Source: Sphingomonas taxi
GTDB lineage: Bacteria > Pseudomonadota > Alphaproteobacteria > Sphingomonadales > Sphingomonadaceae
Direction: 5' to 3'
Assembly (NCBI GenBank): GCA_003243195.1
Contig: QFQI01000012.1
Coordinates: 16,834 to 80,833, forward strand
Length of the DNA stretch: 64,000 bases
Below the pieces are notes generated by a model that was not told the origin of the DNA, made no database searches, and worked only from the letters and a program-made list of their open reading frames with translations. This document shows, piece after piece, positions 41,929 to 51,319 of this stretch. Every line of letters starts with the position of its first letter. Positions within the stretch are counted from its first letter, which is position 1. Made by a program: the position numbers and the translations under genes.

Positions 41929-43121
41929 CACGTCACCGCCGCGCGCGCATGGTGTTCGGGGCGGTCCCACGCGCCGGTCGCCAGCACGTCGGCGAGGATC
42001 GTCGCGGCCCGCACCACCTCGGCCGCGTCCAGGTACAGCGGGGTGAAGCCGAAGCGCAGCACGTCGGGCGCGCGGACGTCGCCGATCACCCCGCGCGCGA
42101 TCAGCGCCTGCATCACCGCATAGGCATGGGGGTGGGTGAAGCTGACCTGGCTGCCGCGCGCCTGCGGATCGCGCGGGCTGGCGAGGGTGAGCTGCGGGCA
42201 GCGCGACTCCACCTCGCGCACGAAGGTCTCGGACAGGTGGATCGAGGCCGCGCGCAGGTCAGCCATGTCCACCGCGTCCCACGCGTCCAGCGCCGCGTCG
42301 AGGATCGACAAGGCGACGATCGGCGGCGTGCCGACGCGCATCCGCGCGATGCCGGGGGCGGGGCGATAGCCACGCTCGAACGCGAACGGCGCGTCGTGTC
42401 CGAACCAGCCCGCCAGGATCGGCTGCGCCACCTCGACATGGGCGGGGGCGACATGGATGAAGGCCGGCGCGCCCGGGCCGCCGTTCAGATATTTGTAGGT
42501 GCAGCCGACCGCGAAGTCCGCCCGCGCGGTGGTGACGTCGACCGGCAGCGCGCCGGCGGAATGCGCGAGATCCCACACCGTCAGCGCACCGGCGGCATGC
42601 GCGCGCGCGGTGAGGGCGGCCATGTCGTGCAGCCGGCCGGTGCGATAATCGACCTGCGTCAGCATCATGACGGCGACGCGGTCGTCGATCGCATCGGCGA
42701 CCTCGTGCGGCGCGACCACCTTCACCTCCAGCCCGCGATCGAGCGCGGCGGTGAGCGCGTCGGCGATATACAGGTCAGTCGGGAAATTGCCGCTGTCGGA
42801 CAGCACCACGCGCCGCCCGGGACGCAGCGCCAGCGCGGCGGCGAGCGCCTGGAACACCTTGATCGACAGCGTGTCGCCGGTGGTGACGGTGCCCGGCGGC
42901 GCGCCGATCAGCCGCGCGATCCGGTCGCCGACCCGCGCCGGCAGCGTCGCCCAGCCGGCATCGTTCCATGCGCGGATCAGCCGATCGCCCCATTCCGCGC
43001 GCAACACCTGCGCCGCGCGCGCCTGCGCGGCGATCGGCAGCGGGCCGAGCGAGTTGCCGTCGAGATAGATCACGCCGGGCGGCAGGTGGAACAGCGCGCG
43101 GGTCGCGGCGAAATCGGTCAT
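41928..43121 (-). CDS. kynU: Kynureninase
   Basis: This 397-residue PLP enzyme cleaves kynurenine to anthranilate and alanine. The N-terminus YLDGNSLGPLP is typical. The PLP-lysine region reads FAVGCTYKYLNGGPGAPAFI, with the aspartate in LTVWDLAHSAGALPVD. Length is normal. It precedes kynA in the same transcript. The pump operon lies upstream on the same strand, 82 bp away, so read-through from it is possible. Confidence 0.95.
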   Translation of the reverse strand: MTDFAATRALFHLPPGVIYLDGNSLGPLPIAAQARAAQVLRAEWGDRLIRAWNDAGWATLPARVGDRIARLIGAPPGTVTTGDTLSIKVFQALAAALALRPGRRVVLSDSGNFPTDLYIADALTAALDRGLEVKVVAPHEVADAIDDRVAVMMLTQVDYRTGRLHDMAALTARAHAAGALTVWDLAHSAGALPVDVTTARADFAVGCTYKYLNGGPGAPAFIHVAPAHVEVAQPILAGWFGHDAPFAFERGYRPAPGIARMRVGTPPIVALSILDAALDAWDAVDMADLRAASIHLSETFVREVESRCPQLTLASPRDPQARGSQVSFTHPHAYAVMQALIARGVIGDVRAPDVLRFGFTPLYLDAAEVVRAATILADVLATGAWDRPEHHARAAVT

Positions 43122-43203
43122 GTCGCCGACGCTAACCCGGTTGCGGATGTTACGAAAGGGGGGCGTTCCGTACCGCGCTGACCGCGGGTTTCCGGACGGA
43201 GGC

Positions 43204-44748
43204 TCAGTCCGCCGCGATCGGCCCGTGGTGCGGCGTCGGGCGGCGGCACAGCCACACCGGCACGATCAGCACCGCCGCCAGCCACGCCGAGAGGCGGAAC
43301 AGGTCGGTGGAGGCGAGCAGATAGGCCTGCCCCACCATCTGCCGCGTCACCGCCGCGGCGGCCTGCTGCGTGGTCATGCCCAGTCTCTCCATCTGCTCGG
43401 CGGCCATCTGCCACGGCACGCCGTTGCCGATCGCCTCCGCCAGCCGGCTCTGGTGCAGCGCCTCACGCCGGTCCCATGCGCTGGAGATCAGCGACGCGGC
43501 GAAGCCGCCGGCGGTGATGCGGCCGAAGTTGGAGATGCCGGTGGCGGACGGCAGCTTCTCCGGCGGGATGCGGTCCAGCGAGATGGTGAGCATCGCCAGG
43601 AAGAAGGTGCCCATCGACACCCCCTGCACCAGCAACGGCAGCATCAGGTCGGTGAAGCTGGCCTGCGTGGTGAAGCCCGACCGCATCCAGTAGCTGATCG
43701 CGAAGCCGGCGAAGGCGATCGTGGCGAGGACGCGCGCATCGACCTTGCCCGACATCCGCGCGACGAACGGTGTCAGCACCACCGCCACCAGTCCGCTGGG
43801 CGCGGCGACCAGCCCGGCCCAGGTGGCGGTATAGCCCATCTGCGTCTGCAACCAGAGCGGCAGGATCAGGATGTTGGCGAAGAACACCGCATAGCCGAGC
43901 GAGAAGGCGAGATTGCCGATCCAGAAGTTGCGCCGCGCGAACAATGTCAGGTCGACGGTGGGGTTGGCGTCGGTCAGTTCCCAGATCACCCATGCGACGA
44001 AGCCGATCGCCGCCACCACCGTCAGCACCACGATCAGCGTGTCGTTGAACCAGTCGGCGTTCTTGCCGAGGTCCAGCATCACCTGCAACGAGCCTACCCA
44101 CAGGACCAGCAGTCCCAGCCCCACCGTGTCGATCGGCAGCCGCGCGGTCGGCGTCTCGCGGTCGCGCAGCCGCGTCCAGCAGATGAACGCGGTCAGCACG
44201 CCGAAGGGCACGTTGATGAGGAAGATCCACGACCAGTGGTAATTGTCGGATATCCAACCGCCCAGGATCGGCCCCATGATCGGCGCCACCAGCGTGGTCA
44301 TCGACCATATGCCGAGCGCGGTGGAGCGCTTGTTCGACGGGAAGATCGAGATCAGCAGCGCCTGGCTGCCCGGCATCATCGGCCCGGACACCGCACCCTG
44401 CATGACGCGGAACAGGATCAGCGACGGCAGATCCCAGGCGATGCCGCACAGGAAGGAGGCGAGCGTGAACAGCACCACCGAGGCGCAGAACACCCGCACC
44501 ACGCCGAAGCGCCGCATCAGCCACCCGGTCAGCGGCACCGCGACGCCGTTGGCGACCGCGAAGGCGGTGACGATCCAGGTGGAATTGTCGCTGGACACGC
44601 CCAGGTTGCCCGCGATCGTCGGCAGCGAGACGTTGGCGATGGTGGAATCGAGCACCATCATGAACGTGCCCAGCGCCAGCGCGAAGGCGGTGATGCCCAG
44701 GCGCGCGCCGGTCAGCGGCGGCGGCCCGGCGGCGGGGGCGTCAGCCAT
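43204..44748 (-). CDS. EmrB-type multidrug efflux transporter (MFS, DHA2)
   Basis: This 514-residue inner-membrane protein has 14 hydrophobic segments. LGTFMMVLDSTIANVSLPTIAG in TM1 and the loop WLMRRFGVVRVF are those of the DHA2 group of the major facilitator superfamily. It would work with the EmrA-type adaptor and NodT channel upstream to expel drugs across both membranes. The 138-bp gap after the adaptor holds a GC-rich hairpin. The ATG begins MADAPAAGPPP. Confidence 0.92.
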   Translation of the reverse strand: MADAPAAGPPPLTGARLGITAFALALGTFMMVLDSTIANVSLPTIAGNLGVSSDNSTWIVTAFAVANGVAVPLTGWLMRRFGVVRVFCASVVLFTLASFLCGIAWDLPSLILFRVMQGAVSGPMMPGSQALLISIFPSNKRSTALGIWSMTTLVAPIMGPILGGWISDNYHWSWIFLINVPFGVLTAFICWTRLRDRETPTARLPIDTVGLGLLVLWVGSLQVMLDLGKNADWFNDTLIVVLTVVAAIGFVAWVIWELTDANPTVDLTLFARRNFWIGNLAFSLGYAVFFANILILPLWLQTQMGYTATWAGLVAAPSGLVAVVLTPFVARMSGKVDARVLATIAFAGFAISYWMRSGFTTQASFTDLMLPLLVQGVSMGTFFLAMLTISLDRIPPEKLPSATGISNFGRITAGGFAASLISSAWDRREALHQSRLAEAIGNGVPWQMAAEQMERLGMTTQQAAAAVTRQMVGQAYLLASTDLFRLSAWLAAVLIVPVWLCRRPTPHHGPIAAD

Positions 44749-44768
44749 GGAGGAACACCTTGCACCAC

Positions 44769-44875
44769 CCCGCGTCCGTCACCCCCGCGCCGTTGCGGAT
44801 CCGGAACCCAGGTCGTGGCGCACCGGCGGGGGACGTTCGCACGCCGGCGTCTCCGCCGGCGCGGGGACGACGATG
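44769..44875. repeat. GC-rich intergenic hairpin resembling a dispersed repeat
   Basis: The gap between the adaptor and pump genes contains GCCGGCG-TCTC-CGCCGGC (44843-44860) and a GTCACCCCCGCG segment. Dispersed palindromic intergenic elements of related sequence are familiar from sphingomonad genomes. A copy count is needed to confirm that. Confidence 0.3.
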
Positions 44876-44886
44876 GAAGGGCGGCG

Positions 44887-46050
44887 TCACCGATTGGCCG
44901 CCACGATGCGGCGGATGGTGGCCTCCACCTTCGGATCGGTGCCGACGTTGGTGTCGCCGCGGTATGGCTGCGTCGCCGCCCCCGCCAGCCGCGCGCCGCG
45001 CGCATCGGCGGTGTCCACCGTCGCCTTCACCGACAGGCCGACCCGCAGCGGGTTGGCGCGCAATTCGCGCGGGTCGAGCGCGATGCGCACCGGCACGCGC
45101 TGCACGATCTTGATCCAGTTGCCGCTGGCGTTCTGCGGCGGCAGCAGCGCGAAGGCGTTGCCGCTGCCCGCCGACAGCCCGACGACGCGACCATGATACA
45201 CCACGTCGCCGCCGTACATGTCCGCGACGACCGTCGCGGGCTGGCCGATGCGCAGGTCCTTCAGTTGCGTTTCGCGGAAGTTGGCGTCGACCCACAGCCG
45301 CTCCAGCGGCACGATCGCCATCAGCGGCGTGCCGGCGTTCACCTGCTGCCCGACCTGCACGGTGCGCTGCGCGACCACGCCGGCGATCGGCGCGGTGACG
45401 TGCATGTGCGCGCGCGTGATCGCGGCGCGGCGATAGCCGGCGATCGCCGCCAGCACCGCCGGATTGGTGTCGACATCGGTGCCCTGTACGGTCGACTGCG
45501 CCTGCCGCCGCTGCTCGCGCGCCAGCCGCAGCGAGGCGGTGGCGACCTTCACCGCGTCGGCGGCGTGATCCAGTTCCTCGCCCGACACCGCGCCCTGCGC
45601 GGCGGCGCTGCGGCGGCGCGCGTAATCGGCCTGCGCGCGCGCCAGTTCGGCCTGCGCCTGGACGATGCCCGCGTCCGACTGGCCGACGCGGGTGAAATCG
45701 GCGCGTGTCGAGCGTACCGCACGCGCCAGTTCGGCGGCGGCGGCGGCGACATTGACGTCGGCGGTGGTCGGGTCCAGCTCGATCAGCGGCTGGCCGGCGG
45801 TGACCGACTGGGTGTTGTCGGCGTGCAACCCCGTGACCGTGCCCGGATCGCGCGCGGTGACCGCCACCACGTCACCGGCGACATAGGCGTCGTCGGTTTC
45901 CTCCTCGGGCGGGCTGAGCAGGAAATGGAACACCGCCCAGACGAGCGCGGCGATCAGGACGACCACGCCCAGCACGGTGAAGGCACGGCGGCGTGCCGCC
46001 GGCTTGCCGGACGGGGCGGGGGCGGGGGCAGGGGCGGCGGTATCGGTCAT
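44887..46050 (-). CDS. EmrA/HlyD-type membrane-fusion adaptor
   Basis: The 387-residue periplasmic adaptor has one membrane anchor (AFTVLGVVVLIAALVWAVFHFLLS). A lipoyl half follows (DDAYVAGDVVAVTARDPGTV), then a long helical hairpin (SDAGIVQAQAELARAQADYARRR). A beta barrel (RAHMHVTAPIAGVVAQRTV, GTPLMAIVPLERLWVDANF) closes it. It links the inner-membrane pump to the outer-membrane channel. The ATG overlaps the NodT stop by 4 nt. Confidence 0.92.
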   Translation of the reverse strand: MTDTAAPAPAPAPSGKPAARRRAFTVLGVVVLIAALVWAVFHFLLSPPEEETDDAYVAGDVVAVTARDPGTVTGLHADNTQSVTAGQPLIELDPTTADVNVAAAAAELARAVRSTRADFTRVGQSDAGIVQAQAELARAQADYARRRSAAAQGAVSGEELDHAADAVKVATASLRLAREQRRQAQSTVQGTDVDTNPAVLAAIAGYRRAAITRAHMHVTAPIAGVVAQRTVQVGQQVNAGTPLMAIVPLERLWVDANFRETQLKDLRIGQPATVVADMYGGDVVYHGRVVGLSAGSGNAFALLPPQNASGNWIKIVQRVPVRIALDPRELRANPLRVGLSVKATVDTADARGARLAGAATQPYRGDTNVGTDPKVEATIRRIVAANR

Positions 46051-47468
46051 CGGGAAGCGTCCTGAACGGGATCGAAGCCGCCACCCAATGCGGTGGCGAG
46101 CTGCGCGCGCGCGGCGAGCGCGTCGATGGAAAGGTTGGCATCGGCCAGCTCGGCATCGAGCAGCCGCACGTCATTGTCGACCAGATCGAGCCGGCTGTTC
46201 AGCCCGCTGGACACGCGGATCGCGTTGAGGCGGTTGGTCTCCGCAAAGCCCGCGGTCACCTCGCGCTGACGCAGGCGTGCCGCGTCGGTGGCGCGAACCT
46301 GCGTGATCGCATCGGCGACATCGCGCACCGCCGTGACCACCGCATCGTTGTAGCGCGCCGTCGCCACGTCCAGCGCCGCGGTTGCCCCGGCCAGATCGGC
46401 GCGGCGGCGGCCGGCGTCGAACAGCGGCAGGTGGATCGCCGCGCCCGCGCCGGCGGTGCCGGAATCAAGGTCGACGAAATTGCCGAAGCCGATCGCCTGC
46501 AAGCCCACCAGCGCGGTGAGGTTGATGTTGGGATAGAAGGCGCGGCGTGCGACCTGCCGGTCCGCGCCGGCGGCGGTGACGCGCGCCTGCGCCGCGGCGA
46601 TGTCGGCGCGGCGCGCGAGCAGGTCGGCGGGGATGACCGCTGGCACCGGCAGCGCGGTATCCGCGCTCAGGTGCGTCGTCCCGATCCCCGCGGCATAATC
46701 GCCGCCGCGCCCGGCCAGCGCGGCCAAAGCGTTGGTGGCCAGCGCGCGCTGCGCGTTCGCCTGCACCAGCGCCAGCCGCGCCTGCGCCAGCAGCGTGGTC
46801 GCGGCGGTGGTGTCGATGCGGCTGGCCAGGCGGTTGCGCTCGCGCGTCCGCACCAGCGCCAGCGAGCCTTCGCGCGTGGTGATCGTGCGCGCGGCGATGG
46901 CGGCGCGGCGCTCGGCGCGCGCGACCTCGGCATAGCTCTGCACCACCGCGCCGGCGAGCATCATGCGCGCGGCGGCGGCGTCATATTGCGCGGCCTGCAC
47001 CTGCGCCGCCGCCCCGGCGATCGCGGCCTTCTGCCGGCCGAACAGGTCGAGATTCCACGACAGCCCGGCCTGTCCGGTGCCCAGCGCGCGGACCGAGCCG
47101 GCGAAGGGCGGGGGGATGGTGTAATTGCCCGACAGCCGCGAGCCCTGCACCTGCGCGTCCAGGCCGACGTCGGGGCGCAGTTCCGCGTCCTGGCGGGCGA
47201 GCGCCGCCTGCGCCTGCCGCACGCGCGCGCTGGCCGCGGCCAGCGACGGATTGCCGGCCAGCGCATCGGCCACCAGCCGGTCGAGCTGCGGGTCGCCCGC
47301 CGCGCGCCACCAATCGGGGGCAAGCCGCACCGACGGACCGGCGAGCGCGAGATCGGCGGGCGCGGTCGCGGTGACGCCCGGTCGCGCCGCGGGGATCGCG
47401 CAGCCGGCGAGCAGCAGCGCGACCGCCGCGGACGCATGGCGGGCGCGTGGGAAGCGGATCAGGCGCAT
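46047..47468 (-). CDS. NodT-family outer-membrane efflux lipoprotein
   Basis: This 473-residue TolC-like channel has a lipoprotein signal (VALLLAGCAIP; Cys at the lipobox). Two repeated helical-hairpin halves follow (DPQLDRLVADALAGNPSLAAASARVRQAQ; ADIAAAQARVTAAGADRQVARRAFYPNINL). It provides the exit duct for the pump. The start at 47468 overlaps the marR stop by about 10 nt, so marR and the pump genes form one operon. Confidence 0.9.
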   Translation of the reverse strand: MRLIRFPRARHASAAVALLLAGCAIPAARPGVTATAPADLALAGPSVRLAPDWWRAAGDPQLDRLVADALAGNPSLAAASARVRQAQAALARQDAELRPDVGLDAQVQGSRLSGNYTIPPPFAGSVRALGTGQAGLSWNLDLFGRQKAAIAGAAAQVQAAQYDAAAARMMLAGAVVQSYAEVARAERRAAIAARTITTREGSLALVRTRERNRLASRIDTTAATTLLAQARLALVQANAQRALATNALAALAGRGGDYAAGIGTTHLSADTALPVPAVIPADLLARRADIAAAQARVTAAGADRQVARRAFYPNINLTALVGLQAIGFGNFVDLDSGTAGAGAAIHLPLFDAGRRRADLAGATAALDVATARYNDAVVTAVRDVADAITQVRATDAARLRQREVTAGFAETNRLNAIRVSSGLNSRLDLVDNDVRLLDAELADANLSIDALAARAQLATALGGGFDPVQDASR

Positions 47469-47920
47469 GCGGCGGTATCCTCCAGCGTGCGGCGCAGCTT
47501 CTGTAATTGCGCGATGAACCCCGTGATCTCGTCGTGCGACCAGTCTGCAAGGCAGCGGTTCCACAGGTCGACCACCTTGTCCCGGCAGCGCATCGTCACC
47601 TCCCGGCCCGCGTCGGTCAGCGACAGTCGGACGATGCGGCGATCCTCGGCGCTGCGCGTGCGCTCGACCCAGCCGCGCGCCTCGAGCACGTCCATCATCC
47701 GCGTCATCGCGCCCTTGTCATGCACCAGGTCGCGCGCCAGCGACGCGCAGGTCGGCGCGGCGTCGAAATGGATCGAGATCAGCGCCGACCATTGCGAGCA
47801 GGTCAGCCCGTCGACCGCGAACGCCCGGTCGAGGATGGCGGTGCCCTGCTGCCCGCACATCTTCACGAGATAGCCGATCGACTGGTCGGGTAAAAAGTCG
47901 TCGCTGGTGTAGAAGTCCAT
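47459..47920 (-). CDS. MarR-family repressor
   Basis: This 153-residue winged-helix regulator reads LTCSQWSALISI, CASLARDLVHDKGAMTRMMDVLEARGWVERTRSAEDRRIVRLSLTDAG. The wing and recognition helix are complete. It heads the minus-strand efflux operon. A strong inverted repeat overlaps the region just upstream of its start, pointing to autorepression and control of the pump. The likely inducers are hydrophobic or phenolic compounds, or kynurenine-path metabolites, but this is not shown. The ATG at 47920 begins MDFYTSDDF; a start at 47968 would cover the operator. Confidence 0.9.
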   Translation of the reverse strand: MDFYTSDDFLPDQSIGYLVKMCGQQGTAILDRAFAVDGLTCSQWSALISIHFDAAPTCASLARDLVHDKGAMTRMMDVLEARGWVERTRSAEDRRIVRLSLTDAGREVTMRCRDKVVDLWNRCLADWSHDEITGFIAQLQKLRRTLEDTAACA

Positions 47921-47945
47921 ATCGTTGCCATGACAACCATTGTCA
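47921..47945. promoter_or_regulatory. Candidate MarR operator with two overlapping inverted repeats
   Basis: TGACAACCATTGTCA (47931-47945) is a perfect 6-bp inverted repeat with a 3-base spacer. A second imperfect palindrome (47921-47940, eight of ten positions paired) overlaps it and abuts the marR start. The M16 peptidase gene starts about 105 bp to the right, so the site could influence both directions. Spacing suits a MarR dimer. Confidence 0.6.
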
Positions 47946-48050
47946 CGGCAGTCAACAGTTTGTTTCACAGTGTTGCCGCCGGACGGCGCTTGCAGCGGCG
48001 GGTGCGGTCGTTATGGTTTCCGCCGACACCTTCCCTTGGGAGCATCACCT

Positions 48051-50885
48051 TTGGCTTATCGCGCGCTTCTGGCGGCCGGCTCCGCGCTGGCGGTTCTCTC
48101 TTCTGCGGCGCTCGCCCAGACCGCACCGGCACCGGCGCCGGTGTCGCAACTGGTGAAGGCGGTCGACATCCCCTATCAGCAGTTCACGCTGGAAAACGGC
48201 CTGCGCGTGGTGGTGCATACCGACCGCAAGGCGCCGATCGTCGCGGTGAGCGTCTGGTACGATGTCGGGTCCAAGCACGAACCCCGGGGCAAGACCGGCT
48301 TCGCGCACCTGTTCGAACATCTGATGTTCAATGGCAGCGAGAACGCGCCGGGTGATTTCTTCGAGCCGCTGCAACAGGTCGGCGCCACCGACTTCAACGG
48401 CACGACCTATTTCGATCGCACCAATTATTTCGAGACGGTGCCGACCGCCGCGCTCGACCGGGCGCTGTTCCTCGAATCGGATCGCATGGGGCATCTGACC
48501 GGCGCGATCACGCAGGGCGTGCTGGATGAGCAGCGCGGCGTCGTGCAGAACGAGAAGCGGCAGGGCGACAACCAGCCGTACGGCCTGTTGCGGTACAAGG
48601 CGATCGAGGGGCTTTTTCCCGCCACGCATCCCTACGGGCACTCGACGATCGGCTCGATGGCCGATCTCGATGCCGCCAGCCTGGCCGATGTGAAGGAGTG
48701 GTTCCGCAGCCATTACGGCCCGAACAACGCGGTGCTGGTGCTGGCCGGCGACGTCGATGTCGCCACCGCGCGACCGCTGGTCGAGAAATATTTCGGCGCG
48801 ATCCCCGCCGGGCCGAAGAGCGTCGCGCCGCCCGCGCCCGTTCCCGCGTCGCTGCCGGGACCGGCGAGCGAGGTGATGAAGGACCGCGTCGCCGCGACGC
48901 TCATCATGAAGGAATGGGCGGTCCCCGGGCTGAACGACAAGGATGCGCCCGCGCTGGAGGTCGCCGCCGGCGTGCTGGGCGGGCTCGCCAGTTCGCGCTT
49001 CGACAACGTGCTGGTCAAGGGCGAGAAGCTGGCGGTGCAGGCGTCGGCGGAATATGAATCCTTTGCGCAGGTCGGCACGTTCCAGATCGTCGCGATCGTG
49101 CGCCCCGGCGTCGATCCGGCCACGGTGTCCGCGCGTCTCGACCAGCTTGTCGCCGACTTCGTGAAGAACGGCCCGAGCGCGGACGAGGTCGGGCGCTATG
49201 TCACCAGCACCGTGTCCAGCCGTATCGACGGGCTGGAGGCGGTCGGCGGTTTCGGCGGCAAGGCGACCGCGCTGGCGGAAGGCGCGCTGTATTCGGACGA
49301 TCCCGGCTTCTACAAGAAGCAGCTCGCGGCGCTGGCGGCGCAGACCCCGGCCAGCGTGAAGGCGGCGACCGCGCGATGGCTGTCGCGCCCGTCCTATCAG
49401 GTGCAGATCGTCAACGGCGACCGCGACGCCTATGCCGAGTCGAAGGCGGTGCCGCCGGCCAAGGTCGTGGAGGCGGCCGAGCCGCCGGCGAAGGGCACGC
49501 GCGGGCCGATCCCGACGGTGGGCGAGGTCGCGGGCCTGTCGTTCCCGAAGGTGGAGCGCACGCGCCTGTCGAACGGCATCGAGCTGGTCTACGCCAACCG
49601 CGCGGTGGTGCCGATCACGCAGGCGGTACTCAGTTTCGACGCGGGCATCGCGGCGGACGTGGCCGACAAGCTGGGCACGCAGCAACTGACGCTGGCGATG
49701 ATGGACGAGGGCACGAAGACGCTGAACTCGATCCAGATCGCCGAGGCGCGCGAGCGGCTGGGCGCGTCGATCTCCAGCGGCAGCAGCCCGGACCGCACCA
49801 CCCTGTCGCTGCGCGTGCCGAGCGCAAACCTGGCGGCGGGCGCAGACCTGTGGGCGAGCATCGCGCGCGCGCCGACGTTCCCGGAGGCGGAGCTGGGCCG
49901 CGTCAAGACGCAGCAACTGACCGCGATCGCGCAGGAGCTGACCAGCCCGCAAGGGCTGGTGCAGCGCGTGTTGCCCCGGCTGGTGTCGCCCAACTCGCCC
50001 TATGCCAAGGCACAGGGCTCCGGCTACGCCCGCGCGGTGGCGGCGCTGACCCGCGCCGACCTGCTGACCTTCCAGCAGGCGTGGCTGCGACCGGACAAGG
50101 CCAAGATCTTCGTCGTCTCCGACCGCCCGCTGGGCGAGGTGCGGCAGGTGATGGAAACCCGCTTCGGCGACTGGCGCGCGACCGGGGTGGCGGGCACCAA
50201 GGCGTTTCCACCCGCCACCGCCTCCGTGTCGCCGCGCATCGTGCTGATCGACCGGCCGAACAGCCCGCAGTCGCTGATCGCGGCGGGGGTGCAGACCGGA
50301 CTGAAGGGCAGCGACGACCTGCTGCCGGTCGAGGTCGGCAACGATGCGCTGGGCGGCAGCTTCCTGGGGCGGCTGAACATGGACCTGCGCGAGGACAAGC
50401 ATTGGTCCTATGGCGTGCGCGGCAGCTTCAGCCGCAACGCCATGGCCGCGCCCTATGTGATGTATGCGCCGGTGCAGGCCGACCAGACCGGGCCGGCGGT
50501 GGCGGCGCTGCGCACCGACGTGCAGCAATATCTGACCGGCAAGCCGATGACGCAGGACGAGTTCACGCGCGCGATCAATTCCGGCACGCGCTCGCTGTCC
50601 GGCGATTTCGAAACCTCGGACAACGTGCTGGCGGCGATGCAGGCCAACGACCTGTATGGCCGACCCGACGATTATTACGCCACGATCACGCAGAAGTATC
50701 GCGCGCTGACGCTGCCGCAGGTGAGCGCAGCGACCAAGGCGGCGATCGACCCGGCGAAGTTCGTGTGGGTGGTGGTCGGCGAGGCGGCGAAGGTGAAGCC
50801 GCAGCTTGACACGTTGGGGCTGCCGGTCGACGTCATGCCGGCAACTGCGGTCGCCGGGACACCCCCGCGCAGCGCGGCGAAGTGA
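48051..50885 (+). CDS. M16-family metallopeptidase (periplasmic, two M16 halves)
   Basis: This 944-residue protein consists of two M16 halves. The first has the inverted zinc motif HLFEHLMFNGS (HxxEH) with the distal Glu in the following DEQRGVVQNEKRQ. The second half lacks the motif and is structural, as usual in this family. A signal peptide (LLAAGSALAVLSSAALAQ) points to the periplasm. I chose a TTG start at 48051 because GGGAG lies 8 nt upstream and the frame upstream has no better site. A small protein gene follows closely. Confidence 0.9.
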   Translation: MAYRALLAAGSALAVLSSAALAQTAPAPAPVSQLVKAVDIPYQQFTLENGLRVVVHTDRKAPIVAVSVWYDVGSKHEPRGKTGFAHLFEHLMFNGSENAPGDFFEPLQQVGATDFNGTTYFDRTNYFETVPTAALDRALFLESDRMGHLTGAITQGVLDEQRGVVQNEKRQGDNQPYGLLRYKAIEGLFPATHPYGHSTIGSMADLDAASLADVKEWFRSHYGPNNAVLVLAGDVDVATARPLVEKYFGAIPAGPKSVAPPAPVPASLPGPASEVMKDRVAATLIMKEWAVPGLNDKDAPALEVAAGVLGGLASSRFDNVLVKGEKLAVQASAEYESFAQVGTFQIVAIVRPGVDPATVSARLDQLVADFVKNGPSADEVGRYVTSTVSSRIDGLEAVGGFGGKATALAEGALYSDDPGFYKKQLAALAAQTPASVKAATARWLSRPSYQVQIVNGDRDAYAESKAVPPAKVVEAAEPPAKGTRGPIPTVGEVAGLSFPKVERTRLSNGIELVYANRAVVPITQAVLSFDAGIAADVADKLGTQQLTLAMMDEGTKTLNSIQIAEARERLGASISSGSSPDRTTLSLRVPSANLAAGADLWASIARAPTFPEAELGRVKTQQLTAIAQELTSPQGLVQRVLPRLVSPNSPYAKAQGSGYARAVAALTRADLLTFQQAWLRPDKAKIFVVSDRPLGEVRQVMETRFGDWRATGVAGTKAFPPATASVSPRIVLIDRPNSPQSLIAAGVQTGLKGSDDLLPVEVGNDALGGSFLGRLNMDLREDKHWSYGVRGSFSRNAMAAPYVMYAPVQADQTGPAVAALRTDVQQYLTGKPMTQDEFTRAINSGTRSLSGDFETSDNVLAAMQANDLYGRPDDYYATITQKYRALTLPQVSAATKAAIDPAKFVWVVVGEAAKVKPQLDTLGLPVDVMPATAVAGTPPRSAAK

Positions 50886-50895
50886 GGAGAACGAC

Positions 50896-51195
50896 ATGGC
50901 CGGAGTGGATGGTACGTACGATTGCACGGTGAAGTCGCCGCTGGGCGACCAGAAGCTGACGCTGACGGTCACCCAGTCCGGTGACGCCTTCACCGGCCAG
51001 GCATCCGGCGCGATGGGATCGTCTGACGTGACCGGCACCGTCAGCGGCAACACGCTGGCGTGGAAGCAGCAGATGACCGTGCCGATGCCGATGACGCTGG
51101 ACATCACCGCGGCGGTGGACGGCGACACGATCACCGGCAGCGTCGGCGCCGGCGCGTTCGGCAGCTTCCCGCTGACGGGCACGCGCACCGCCTGA
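50896..51195 (+). CDS. Small beta-rich protein of unknown function
   Basis: This 99-residue soluble protein reads DGTYDCTVKSPLGDQKLTLTV, AFTGQASGAMGSSDVTGTVSGNTLAW. It has repeated short beta strands with Gly turns, such as DGDTITGSVGAGAFGSFPLTG. This resembles small proteins in families described as SCP2-like or beta-barrel hypothetical, which I cannot assign. An AGGAGA site precedes the ATG. It follows the M16 gene by 10 bp and likely shares its transcript. No signal peptide is evident. Confidence 0.75.
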   Translation: MAGVDGTYDCTVKSPLGDQKLTLTVTQSGDAFTGQASGAMGSSDVTGTVSGNTLAWKQQMTVPMPMTLDITAAVDGDTITGSVGAGAFGSFPLTGTRTA

Positions 51196-51219
51196 TCCGT
51201 CGTCGGCGACGACCACCGG

Positions 51220-51253
51220 ACGGCGCGCGGGGGAGCGGTCCCCTGCGCGCCGT
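51220..51253 (+). terminator. Long stem-loop ending the M16 transcript
   Basis: ACGGCGCGC (51220) pairs with GCGCGCCGT (51245), and inner bases extend the stem with G-C pairs around AGCGGT. It lies 25 bp after the small gene. There is only a short T-containing stretch after it, so efficiency is uncertain. Confidence 0.6.
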
Positions 51254-51319
51254 CTGCGTATTTGCCGCTGGCAAGTCGCCGCCGGACAAGGCAGTTTCGG
51301 CGCCAGAGGGAGAGACGGC

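Noticed and set aside
43120..46065. A 981-codon plus-strand open frame across the kynU and efflux genes
   Set aside because: It is antisense to well-supported genes, and its composition (Arg/Gly/His-rich, no domains) is typical of high-GC shadow frames.
48045..51188. A 1047-codon minus-strand open frame opposite the M16 gene
   Set aside because: It is antisense to a clear M16 peptidase with signal peptide and zinc motif, and shows only low-complexity Arg/His runs.
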